DNA of 23,249 nucleotides, from the NCBI GenBank assembly GCA_004556005.1, contig SFJA01000026.1, positions 1-23,249 of the forward strand, in the 5' to 3' direction. Below the pieces are notes generated by a model. That model did no database searches. It was not told where the DNA came from and worked only from the letters and a program-made list of their open reading frames with translations. This DNA is from Bacteroidales bacterium (GTDB lineage Bacteria; Bacteroidota; Bacteroidia; Bacteroidales; UBA932). Position numbers and translations under genes: made by a program. Shown one piece after another: positions 1 to 6,521 of the stretch (its first letter is position 1; each line of letters starts with the position of its first letter).

Positions 1-286
1 CGTCGGCGTAAGCCTGGTCTATGTCCTCTCCTTCAGGGTCGAGTTCCATAAGCACGTCAACGTCGTCAAGAGCCGAGGCTATCGTGTCATACGATATCAG
101 CCACGACTTTACGCCGTTCATCTTTTTCATGAAATTCTCCGCCGCCTTGGGGTCGTCCCAAAACGATGGAGCCTCGCTCTCCGCCTGCATCGCTGCGACC
201 TGAGAGCGTTTCGATTGTATGTCCAGGCACTTTCCGAGCGTTTCGAATCGTGCGCGAAGTTCTTTTGTCTGTTCCTGACTGACCAT
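1..286 (-). CDS. prfB: Peptide chain release factor 2 (RF2), N-terminal part, runs off the left edge
   Basis: This is the first 95 codons of release factor 2, which recognises UGA and UAA stop codons in the ribosomal A site and triggers peptide release. Reading from the ATG at 286, the protein starts MVSQEQTKELRARFETL and contains the RF2 N-terminal signature SFWDDPKAAENFMKKM, followed by the helical region ending EGEDIDQAYAD at the window edge. The GGQ and tripeptide anticodon (SPF) motifs would lie outside the window. The murI stop lies 12 bases upstream with no promoter visible between them, so the two genes are probably cotranscribed. The autoregulatory +1 frameshift site found in many prfB genes is absent: the Leu-Asp junction at 226-221 reads CTG GAC in one continuous frame. 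Identity is quite sure; the fragment is incomplete. Confidence 0.9.
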   Translation of the reverse strand, partial: MVSQEQTKELRARFETLGKCLDIQSKRSQVAAMQAESEAPSFWDDPKAAENFMKKMNGVKSWLISYDTIASALDDVDVLMELDPEGEDIDQAYAD

Positions 287-298
287 CAAACAATAATT

Positions 299-1048
299 CT
301 ATTCGTACAGCCTGCGCAAGCTATCGTCCGGACCGGAGGATAGCAGTTCCACTCCCGGATGCGCGTCTGCGGGATCGATTCCGTGTTGCCCGAGCACTTC
401 CATAAGGTGGCGTGCAACTGCAGGAGCCGGGTCCAGGAAACGAACCTTCCTCCCCTGCTCCTCCGCGATGCTTTCCATCAGGGGCATGAGGAAAGGATAA
501 TGAGTACATCCGAGCACCACCACGTCCGCGCCCTCGTCCAGCAGGGGCTGGAGGCTGTCCGAAACCACCTTGCGAGCATAATCTCCATCAAGACGGCAGG
601 ACTCGACAAGTTCCACGAATCCGCGGCCTACCCTCTCTACTATGCGTACTCTGTCAGCATAGCGCTGCCGGTTTTCCAGGTATTTCTCCCCCTTGAGCGT
701 GGCGGCTGTGGCAAGGACACCAACCACTCCGCTCCGGGTAATCGCCACTGCAGGCTTTACAGCAGGTTCAAGTCCCACCACAGGAAGGTCAAGACTGCTT
801 CTGAGCTGCCCGATTGCAGCCGACGTCGCCGTATTGCAGGCAACCACAATGACGTCGGCCCCCCTGCCGACGAGCTCCCTGCATACCGCCAGGCTGCGCT
901 CTCGTATGAACTGCACGCTCTTGTCTCCGTAAGGGCAGTTGGCATTGTCGGAATAATAGATACACCGCGCCCCGGGAGCCAGTCCAACGACCTCCCGCAG
1001 CACGCTCAAACCCCCAGAACCGGAGTCAAATATCCCAATTACTGCCAT
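299..1048 (-). CDS. murI: Glutamate racemase
   Basis: This cytosolic enzyme interconverts L- and D-glutamate and supplies D-Glu for peptidoglycan. The 249-aa product has the family motifs in order: IFDSGSGGLSVL near the N-terminus (Asp8), VVACNTATSA (first catalytic Cys, about residue 71) and VVLGCTHYPFL (second catalytic Cys, about residue 181). Length is slightly below the usual 260-270 residues. I chose the ATG at 1048. A TTG three codons upstream (1057) is in frame but lies inside a -7 promoter box (TATATTTG, 1062-1055), so it is unlikely to be translated. It diverges from malQ and is followed 12 bases after its stop by prfB. Confidence 0.93.
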   Translation of the reverse strand: MAVIGIFDSGSGGLSVLREVVGLAPGARCIYYSDNANCPYGDKSVQFIRERSLAVCRELVGRGADVIVVACNTATSAAIGQLRSSLDLPVVGLEPAVKPAVAITRSGVVGVLATAATLKGEKYLENRQRYADRVRIVERVGRGFVELVESCRLDGDYARKVVSDSLQPLLDEGADVVVLGCTHYPFLMPLMESIAEEQGRKVRFLDPAPAVARHLMEVLGQHGIDPADAHPGVELLSSGPDDSLRRLYE

Positions 1049-1054
1049 AGACTG

Positions 1055-1062
1055 CAAATATA
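1055..1062 (-). promoter_or_regulatory. Putative -7 promoter box for murI
   Basis: On the minus strand 1062-1055 reads TATATTTG, a full match to the Bacteroidota -7 consensus TAnnTTTG. No TTTG is found at the usual 19-base distance upstream (that position reads AAAA), so the promoter is incomplete by that rule. If used, transcription would start around 1051, only a few bases before the murI ATG at 1048, giving an almost leaderless mRNA. Confidence 0.45.
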
Positions 1063-1065
1063 CAC

Positions 1066-1095
1066 ATTGTATTGCAATTCTTTTTGCTATTTTTG
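1066..1095 (+). promoter_or_regulatory. Putative promoter of malQ
   Basis: TATTTTTG at 1088-1095 matches the Bacteroidota -7 consensus TAnnTTTG. ATTG at 1066-1069 lies 18 bases upstream and is a one-mismatch -33 TTTG element. Transcription would begin near 1099, giving a leader of about 19 bases before the ATG at 1118. This -33 element lies only a few bases from the murI -7 box, so the two divergent promoters almost overlap. Confidence 0.55.
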
Positions 1096-1117
1096 CACCA
1101 TAATAACCAATATTACT

Positions 1118-3085
1118 ATGCTGAAATTCAAAGTTGGATACAAAACCCGCTGGGGAGAGAACCTGTTTCTGCGCTCAGGAGAACGCTCGTGGGCAATGGA
1201 ATACGAAGCAGGCGAACTATGGTCTGCAGAAATCGATGAGAACGAATTGTTCGGAAACGAAGACAACGTCGAATATTATTACGAAGTCCGTACGGACGGC
1301 ATCCCTACCCGTCACGAGTGGCGTGCGCACAGCCTGAGTCGCGGCGCTGCCGGGGAAATCGCCGACAGCTGGTCGGACATTCCGGGCTGGAAGGGCGCCG
1401 GCACTGCAGTTCCGGTCTTTGCACTGCGCTCCGGGGACGACTTCGGCGTGGGAGAATTCCTCGATCTCGCGAAGTTGGTTGACTGGGCGGCAGCAACGGG
1501 TCAGAGCGTGATTCAGATTCTGCCGATCAACGACACGACGATGACCGGCGAGTGGATGGATTCTTATCCTTACAACGCCAACTCGACTTTTGCGCTGCAT
1601 CCGCAGTTCATCAACCTGCAGGCCGCCGGAGTCGTTCCTAACGAGGAATTTGTCAAGCTTCAGAAAGAGCTCAACGGGCTTGAAAAGATTGACTACGTAA
1701 GGGTCAACGAGGCCAAGAATGCATATCTGCACAAGGCTTTCGAGGCTGATTGGTCAAAGGTTTGCAAGCGCAAGGCTTACAGGCAGTTCCTGTCTGCGAA
1801 CAGATACTGGCTACTCCCTTATGCGGCATTCAGCGTGCTCAGGGACATATACGGCACGGCCGAGTTTTCCAACTGGGAGGATATGGCAGTCTATGACGAA
1901 GGCAAGGTCGAGGCATTTTGCAAGAAGCACAAGAAGGAAGTCGATTTTTACTGCTTCGTTCAGTACCATCTCGACGCTCAGCTGCGTCAGGTAAGGAATT
2001 ATGCCCATTCCAAGGGCGTGATACTCAAGGGAGACCTGCCTATCGGCATCAGCCGTACCAGCGTAGATGCCTGGCAGTACCCTCAGCTGTTCAATATGGA
2101 TTCACAGGCCGGAGCACCGCCTGATGCATTCTCCGCAGACGGCCAGAACTGGGGATTCCCTACCTACAACTGGGACGAGATGGCGAAGGACGGCTATGCC
2201 TGGTGGACCAGCCGCCTGCGCAAGATGAACGAATACTTCGATGCTCTGAGGATAGACCACATACTCGGATTCTTCCGTATCTGGGAGATTCCGGTTCCGC
2301 AGAAGAGCGGCCTGGAGGGTCATTTCTCACCGGCGCTTCCTTATTCGGGAGAGGAGCTACGCAACTGGGGCTACGGCGACAGGATGCACTGTTTCGTGGA
2401 GGACCCGCGGCGTCCCGGCTGGTATCACCCGCGCATCAATGCGCAGAGGGAGCTCGGCGGCCTGTACTATGACTATTTCTATCACAGGCACAACGAATTT
2501 TGGAAAAACACGGCCATCACCAAGCTTGCAGCCCTGCTCGGCAGCAGCAATATGCTGACCTGCGGCGAGGATCTCGGAATGATCCCGGCCTGCGTTCCGG
2601 ACGTCATGGCAAAGATGAACATACTTTCGCTCGAGGTTCAGAGGATGCCGAAGAATCCGGACGAGACCTTTGCCAATCCTGCCTGGTATCCTTACAACTG
2701 CGTCTGCACGACATCCACACACGATATGTCCCCTATCAGGGCATGGTGGGAGGAAGACAGGGCATTGAGCCAGAGGTTCTTCAACGAGATGCTCGGGTTC
2801 AGCGGAGCGGCTCCATATTTCTGCGAGGACTGGGTTTGCAAGAGGATTATCTCACAGCATCTCCATTCTCCTGCGATGCTGGTCATACTGCCTCTCCAGG
2901 ACTGGCTCTCGATGTCGGCTGAGCTGCGCTATCAGGGCAATCCTGCCGATGAGCGCATCAACGTCCCGGCAATATGCCCGTACTACTGGCGTTACAGGAT
3001 GCATATAAGTCTGGAGGATTTGCTCGCCGCTGATGCCTTCAACGCAGATATCGCCGCCCTTATCCGCGACTCGCATCGCGGATAA
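1118..3085 (+). CDS. malQ: 4-alpha-glucanotransferase (amylomaltase, GH77) with one N-terminal CBM20-like domain
   Basis: MalQ disproportionates malto-oligosaccharides in the cytosol, releasing glucose and longer glucans. The 655-aa product begins with a starch-binding CBM20-like segment (about residues 1-78, VGYKTRWGENLFL to RHEWRAHSLS). The GH77 barrel runs from about residue 84 to the end (VPVFALRSGDDFGVGEF, SYPYNANSTFALHP). Catalytic residues are visible: nucleophile Asp380 in DALRIDHILGF, acid/base Glu484 in CGEDLGMIP, and Asp536 in STHDMSP. The frame is open far upstream, but the ATG at 1118 sits just after a good promoter and starts the first domain. From memory, characterised Bacteroides MalQ proteins carry two CBM20 copies and are near 890 aa, so this is a short, single-module form. 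It ends in a hairpin and converges on the response-regulator gene. Confidence 0.93.
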   Translation: MLKFKVGYKTRWGENLFLRSGERSWAMEYEAGELWSAEIDENELFGNEDNVEYYYEVRTDGIPTRHEWRAHSLSRGAAGEIADSWSDIPGWKGAGTAVPVFALRSGDDFGVGEFLDLAKLVDWAAATGQSVIQILPINDTTMTGEWMDSYPYNANSTFALHPQFINLQAAGVVPNEEFVKLQKELNGLEKIDYVRVNEAKNAYLHKAFEADWSKVCKRKAYRQFLSANRYWLLPYAAFSVLRDIYGTAEFSNWEDMAVYDEGKVEAFCKKHKKEVDFYCFVQYHLDAQLRQVRNYAHSKGVILKGDLPIGISRTSVDAWQYPQLFNMDSQAGAPPDAFSADGQNWGFPTYNWDEMAKDGYAWWTSRLRKMNEYFDALRIDHILGFFRIWEIPVPQKSGLEGHFSPALPYSGEELRNWGYGDRMHCFVEDPRRPGWYHPRINAQRELGGLYYDYFYHRHNEFWKNTAITKLAALLGSSNMLTCGEDLGMIPACVPDVMAKMNILSLEVQRMPKNPDETFANPAWYPYNCVCTTSTHDMSPIRAWWEEDRALSQRFFNEMLGFSGAAPYFCEDWVCKRIISQHLHSPAMLVILPLQDWLSMSAELRYQGNPADERINVPAICPYYWRYRMHISLEDLLAADAFNADIAALIRDSHRG

Positions 3086-3087
3086 GG
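3058..3087. terminator. Hairpin over the malQ stop codon, probable (bidirectional) terminator
   Basis: Positions 3058-3068 (CCTTATCCGCG) and 3077-3087 (CGCGGATAAGG) form a perfect 11-bp stem with an 8-base loop, and the right arm contains the malQ stop codon. A second small stem follows directly (GGCGC 3086-3090 with GCGCC 3098-3102). It lies between convergent malQ and the LytTR gene, where a shared terminator is expected. There is no T-tract on either side, so this is not a textbook intrinsic terminator. Confidence 0.55.
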
Positions 3088-3105
3088 CGCGACGGCAGCG
3101 CCGGA

Positions 3106-3855
3106 TCAGCGTTCGAGCCAGGTAAGGAAGTCGTCGGAGCGTGAGCGTGAAACTACCATATCGAAGGATGGTTTCGGTCGCGCGCTGATCTGGAGGCGTC
3201 CGCCGACGAGCTTGGTGATGCTGATGATGGCTCCGAGAGAGACTATGCAGCTGCGCGAAATCTTGAAGAAGGAGTGCGGATCGAGTTCTTCGGCGATCTC
3301 GTCGAGGGACCTGTCCGCGATGTATACCGCTCCTCCAGTAGTGACGATATAGTTGTACTTGTCTTCGGAATAGAAATATGCAATTTCCGAAGTCTTGACG
3401 GGCACTATCCTGTCGTTGAATTTCACTATGAATCTTTCCTTAAACTCCCGGACCGGCCGCCTGAAAGCTTCGAGAAGCGCGGCTATGTCCGGGGTTGTCG
3501 TGTTCTTGCGACACCTCTCCACCGCCCTGCGGAGGTCCTTTACGTCTATTGGCTTGAGCAGATAATCCACGCTCCCTGCCTCGAAGGCCTTGATGGCGTA
3601 ACTGTCATATGCAGTGGTCATTATGACCTTGGCATCGACTTCGGTCTGTCGGAAAATCTCGAAGCAGTCACCGTCCGAGAGCTCTACGTCCATGAAGATG
3701 ATGTCGAGTGGTCCGGTGAGGTTCTTCAGAAAAGTCACACTCTCCTGTACGGAGGACGTCATTCCGACTATGTTGATGTCAGGAAACTCATTCCTGACAG
3801 TGCGGGAAAGCGCCGTCTGGGCGACTTTCTCGTCCTCGATTATCAGTGCATTCAT
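3106..3855 (-). CDS. LytTR-family response regulator
   Basis: A 249-aa cytosolic transcription factor that is phosphorylated by its partner kinase and binds DNA through a LytTR domain. The receiver domain (about residues 1-120) shows the acidic pocket (IIEDE), phospho-acceptor Asp56 in IIFMDVELSDG, the conserved Thr in VIMTTAYDSYAIKAF, and Lys101 in YLLKPIDV. The LytTR domain (about 140-249) shows KFNDRIVPVKTSEIAYF and FFKISRSCIVSLGAI. Its ATG overlaps the kinase stop codon by four bases (ATGA), so the two are translationally coupled. It lies between malQ and the rightward transporter/Sus operon, which suggests that it controls sugar uptake. That role is inferred from position only. Confidence 0.92.
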   Translation of the reverse strand: MNALIIEDEKVAQTALSRTVRNEFPDINIVGMTSSVQESVTFLKNLTGPLDIIFMDVELSDGDCFEIFRQTEVDAKVIMTTAYDSYAIKAFEAGSVDYLLKPIDVKDLRRAVERCRKNTTTPDIAALLEAFRRPVREFKERFIVKFNDRIVPVKTSEIAYFYSEDKYNYIVTTGGAVYIADRSLDEIAEELDPHSFFKISRSCIVSLGAIISITKLVGGRLQISARPKPSFDMVVSRSRSDDFLTWLER

Positions 3856-5006
3856 AACAGTGGCAATATGACCGTGAATTCAGCATCGGTCTGGGTGATG
3901 GTTATTTCTTTGCCGGAAAGGTCCTTGTACTGCTGACTTATGTACTTGAGCCCCAGTCCGGTGGAATTGGGCGGGCTGAGTTTCGGACGCAGGGTGTTGC
4001 TGACGCATATCTTTCCGGAGTCTGTGGTTATTCTGATTTTAAGCGGATTACCGGCGAGGGCGGCGTTGTGCTTGGTGGCGTTCTCTATGAGCAGCTGGAC
4101 CGAGCATGGGACTACCATACGTCCCAGGGACGACGGATCTATGTCCTCGGTGACCTCCATCCCATCCTGGAAGCGGACCTTGAGCAGGTCAATGTATTTG
4201 TCGACGAACTCCATCTCGTCGCGCAGCCTCACCAGGGTTTCGTCCTCGTTCTTGAGCAGATATCGGTACAGGGCGGCGAGCTTGTGGATGTAAACGCTCG
4301 CGGCTTCGCTGTCCCCTTCGGTGACAAGGCCGTCGAGTATGTTGAGGGAGTTGAAGAGAAAGTGCGGGTTGACCTGCTGGCTGAGTTTCATATATCGGTA
4401 CTGCGCCAGATGCCTCTTTTCTATTTCCTTTTCCGTCTTGCGCTTGGCTAAAAGGGTGTAGCTTGCCAGAAAGGCGAAGAGCACGAACATCAGGGCCACG
4501 CAGCTCGTCATGAAGTATAGTATGCCCTCGCCGAACTGAGGGTTGCCAAGTATGTTGCGCCTGTGGAGGAGTATGACGGTGAGCCTTGCGAGGAATACCA
4601 GCGAGATGGCTCCGACTATCCATATAATGTCGTATTTGCTTTCTCTGTGCCTGTCGCTCGGAGCCAGGAAACAGGTCGTCGCGATTGTGAGGTATCCGAG
4701 TATGAGGGTGGTCACCGCAGTGGAGATGGCTGCCGGCCAGGGCGAACTCACAACCTCGGAAAATCGCCCCGTCAGCTTTACGAACCCCAGTCCGAGTGCA
4801 TATCCCACGAGGTTGCCGACTACTATGGCGACGGCAGTGAATTCTATGTCCATGCGCCTGTGATAGCACAGCAGGGCGAGCATCAGCATCGTCAGCAGGG
4901 TCAGGATGAGCTCGTCCTGTACGCCTATGGCTCGGCAGAACAGGGCCATCGCTCCGTGCAGGGCTGCGAATGACAAAATGATGAGGTGATTTCTCAAATC
5001 GTTCAT
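3852..5006 (-). CDS. LytS/YehU-type membrane sensor histidine kinase
   Basis: A 384-aa integral membrane kinase. About six hydrophobic segments (roughly residues 8-184) form the sensor part. They are followed by a short coiled region and a His_kinase domain with the phospho-accepting His in QQVNPHFLFNSLNIL (about residue 215). An ATPase follows with the N-box LLIENATKHN (about 307-316) and G-box STGLGLKYI (about 348-356). This is the His-kinase plus HATPase layout of LytS-type kinases that pair with LytTR regulators. An in-frame ATG at 5039 would add 11 residues, but a full promoter (-33 5045-5042, -7 5022-5015) overlaps that extension, so I place the start at 5006. The ligand is unknown; no recognisable periplasmic sugar-binding domain is present. 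Confidence 0.9.
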   Translation of the reverse strand: MNDLRNHLIILSFAALHGAMALFCRAIGVQDELILTLLTMLMLALLCYHRRMDIEFTAVAIVVGNLVGYALGLGFVKLTGRFSEVVSSPWPAAISTAVTTLILGYLTIATTCFLAPSDRHRESKYDIIWIVGAISLVFLARLTVILLHRRNILGNPQFGEGILYFMTSCVALMFVLFAFLASYTLLAKRKTEKEIEKRHLAQYRYMKLSQQVNPHFLFNSLNILDGLVTEGDSEAASVYIHKLAALYRYLLKNEDETLVRLRDEMEFVDKYIDLLKVRFQDGMEVTEDIDPSSLGRMVVPCSVQLLIENATKHNAALAGNPLKIRITTDSGKICVSNTLRPKLSPPNSTGLGLKYISQQYKDLSGKEITITQTDAEFTVILPLL

Positions 5007-5014
5007 ATCAGCTT

Positions 5015-5045
5015 CAAATTTACAAAAAAGCCTTTTCATCCCAAA
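5015..5045 (-). promoter_or_regulatory. Promoter of the kinase/response-regulator operon
   Basis: On the minus strand TTTG (5045-5042) is followed after exactly 19 bases by TAAATTTG (5022-5015). Both elements and the spacing match the Bacteroidota consensus. Transcription should start near 5011, about five bases before the ATG at 5006, giving a very short leader. Confidence 0.75.
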
Positions 5046-5077
5046 TGTTCGTCAAGAAAAATCGCCGTTTCATCCCA
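5030..5077 (+). promoter_or_regulatory. Direct repeat, candidate operator for the LytTR regulator
   Basis: GCCTTTTCATCCCA (5030-5043) recurs as GCCGTTTCATCCCA (5064-5077), 13 of 14 bases identical, with starts 34 bp apart. Copy 1 lies in the spacer and -33 element of the kinase promoter. Copy 2 lies about 40 bp upstream of the weak -7 box of the transporter operon. LytTR regulators usually bind paired imperfect direct repeats, and the half-site GGCATTTCAT recalled for E. coli YpdB matches each copy's first ten bases at eight positions. The 24-bp gap is larger than usual for the family, so binding by this regulator is an inference. Confidence 0.45.
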
Positions 5078-5108
5078 TAAACGACGCCATTCGTCGCGGG
5101 CGGTTTTT
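5057..5108. other. Nested inverted repeat flanked by A/T runs in the divergent control region
   Basis: AAAAATCGCC (5057-5066) pairs with GGCGGTTTTT (5099-5108), ten pairs with one G-T. Inside, CGACG (5082-5086) pairs with CGTCG (5092-5096) around a 5-base loop, and CGTTT (5066-5070) could alternatively pair with AAACG (5079-5083). Each strand ends the outer stem in five Ts, which resembles a bidirectional terminator or an attenuator. The position between two divergent promoters is unusual for a plain terminator. Confidence 0.35.
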
Positions 5109-5116
5109 CCTTTCCA

Positions 5117-5154
5117 TATAATTGATGTAGATTAGCAGTTCGCAACACTAAGGA
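5117..5154 (+). promoter_or_regulatory. Weak -7-like box and Shine-Dalgarno-like site upstream of the transporter
   Basis: TATAATTG (5117-5124) matches the -7 consensus TAnnTTTG except for one base. The -33 position (5094-5097, TCGC) does not fit TTTG, as is common for promoters that need an activator. AAGGA (5150-5154) lies six bases before the ATG at 5161 and could act as a ribosome binding site. This would be the start of the whole transporter/Sus operon, since no better promoter is visible further down. Confidence 0.3.
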
Positions 5155-5160
5155 TAACCA

Positions 5161-6480
5161 ATGTCGACAAAAAGATCACTTTCGTTCTGGCAGATGTTCA
5201 ATATCAGCTTCGGATTTTTCGGAGTGCAGATAGCCTATGCTCTTCAGAGCGCGAACATAAGCCGCATTTTTGCAACCCTCGGTGCGGATCCGCACCAGCT
5301 CAGCTTCTTCTGGATACTCCCGCCACTGATGGGAATGATAGTGCAGCCTCTTGTAGGCAAGTTCTCGGACCGCACCTGGTGCCGCCTGGGACGCCGCAAG
5401 CCATATCTTCTGGCCGGCGCGCTCGTGGCAGTGCTTGTGATGGTCTTTCTTCCGAATGCCGGCAGCCTGAACTTCTCGACCAGGCTCTTCCTCGGAATCA
5501 ACGGTGCGATGTGGTTCGGACTCTTCTCCCTCATCTTCCTCGACACTTCCATCAACATGGCCATGCAGCCGTTCAAGATGATGGTCGGCGATATGGTCAA
5601 CGAGGAGCAGAAGGGTACTGCCTACTCGATACAGAGCTTCCTCTGCAATGCGGGAAGCCTCGTGGGATATCTCTTCCCTATCTTCTTCACCTGGATAGGA
5701 ATATGCAACACCGCCCCTGAGGGAGTGATTCCTCCTTCGGTGAAATGGAGTTTCTACTCGGGAGCCGCGATACTCATACTCTGCGTGCTCTATACCTTCC
5801 TGACGGTCAAGGAAATGACTCCTCAGGAGTATGCCTGCTTCCACGGCATCGCCCTCAATAAGGACGACGCTCCAAAGGAGGGCATAGTCAAGCTTCTGGT
5901 CAATGCGCCCAAGGCGTTCTGGACAGTGGGTCTGGTACAGTTCTTCTGCTGGGCGGCCTTCCTATATATGTGGACATACACCAACGGGGCCGTTTCCCTC
6001 AACGTATGGAATACGTCCGACGTGACTTCCGAGGGCTATCAGGCGGCAGGTAACTGGGTCGGTGTGCTCTTCGCCGTTCAGGCCGTAGGTTCCATACTCT
6101 GGGCTGCCCTGCTTCCGCGCTTCAAGTCCCACAGGCTCGCCTATATCGTCAGCCTCGTGCTCGGAGCAGCCGGTTTCATTTCCGTTGCATTCATACACAA
6201 CCAGTATCTTCTCTTCGGCTCATTCTTCCTCATCGGCTTTGCCTGGGCTGCAATGCTCGCACTTCCATTCACCATCCTTACGAATGCGCTGTCAGGAGAA
6301 CACATGGGCGAATACCTCGGACTCTTCAACTGCACTATCTGCCTTCCGCAGATAGTTGCCGCAGCCATCGGTGGCCTGCTGCTCAAGGCGGTCGGATCGC
6401 AGCCGGCAATGCTTGTACTCGCCGGCGCGCTGCTTGTGTGCGGCAGCATTGCGGTGCTGAACGTGAAAGAGAAGAAATAA
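5161..6480 (+). CDS. MFS sugar transporter, maltose/alpha-glucoside type (SLC45/GPH-like)
   Basis: A 439-aa inner-membrane permease with about twelve hydrophobic segments. The loop after segment 2 carries GKFSDRTWCRLGRRKPYLLAG, the D-R...G-R-R-K-P signature shared by SLC45-type sucrose/maltose carriers and related GPH transporters. The N-terminal WQMFNISFGFFGVQIAYALQSA, with its polar and aromatic residues, is also typical of that group. Import of maltose or malto-oligosaccharides is inferred from the neighbouring amylases and malQ. It is probably the first gene of the rightward operon: the gap to susC is only 41 bases, with no terminator or consensus promoter. It diverges from the kinase gene. 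Confidence 0.85.
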   Translation: MSTKRSLSFWQMFNISFGFFGVQIAYALQSANISRIFATLGADPHQLSFFWILPPLMGMIVQPLVGKFSDRTWCRLGRRKPYLLAGALVAVLVMVFLPNAGSLNFSTRLFLGINGAMWFGLFSLIFLDTSINMAMQPFKMMVGDMVNEEQKGTAYSIQSFLCNAGSLVGYLFPIFFTWIGICNTAPEGVIPPSVKWSFYSGAAILILCVLYTFLTVKEMTPQEYACFHGIALNKDDAPKEGIVKLLVNAPKAFWTVGLVQFFCWAAFLYMWTYTNGAVSLNVWNTSDVTSEGYQAAGNWVGVLFAVQAVGSILWAALLPRFKSHRLAYIVSLVLGAAGFISVAFIHNQYLLFGSFFLIGFAWAAMLALPFTILTNALSGEHMGEYLGLFNCTICLPQIVAAAIGGLLLKAVGSQPAMLVLAGALLVCGSIAVLNVKEKK

Positions 6481-6521
6481 TCTATTCATCAATACTATAA
6501 TAACATTCAAACCAGATTCTC

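Noticed and set aside
87..293. Short minus-strand frame from a TTG at 293 overlapping prfB
   Set aside because: It is out of frame with the clear RF2 N-terminal sequence, which reads from the ATG at 286.
359..1117. Open frame extending malQ upstream to position 359
   Set aside because: It lies antisense to murI, its product resembles nothing, and the malQ promoter and first domain begin at 1088-1118.
6481..6521. Separate promoter for susC
   Set aside because: No TAnnTTTG element is present in the 41-base gap, so cotranscription with the MFS gene is more likely.
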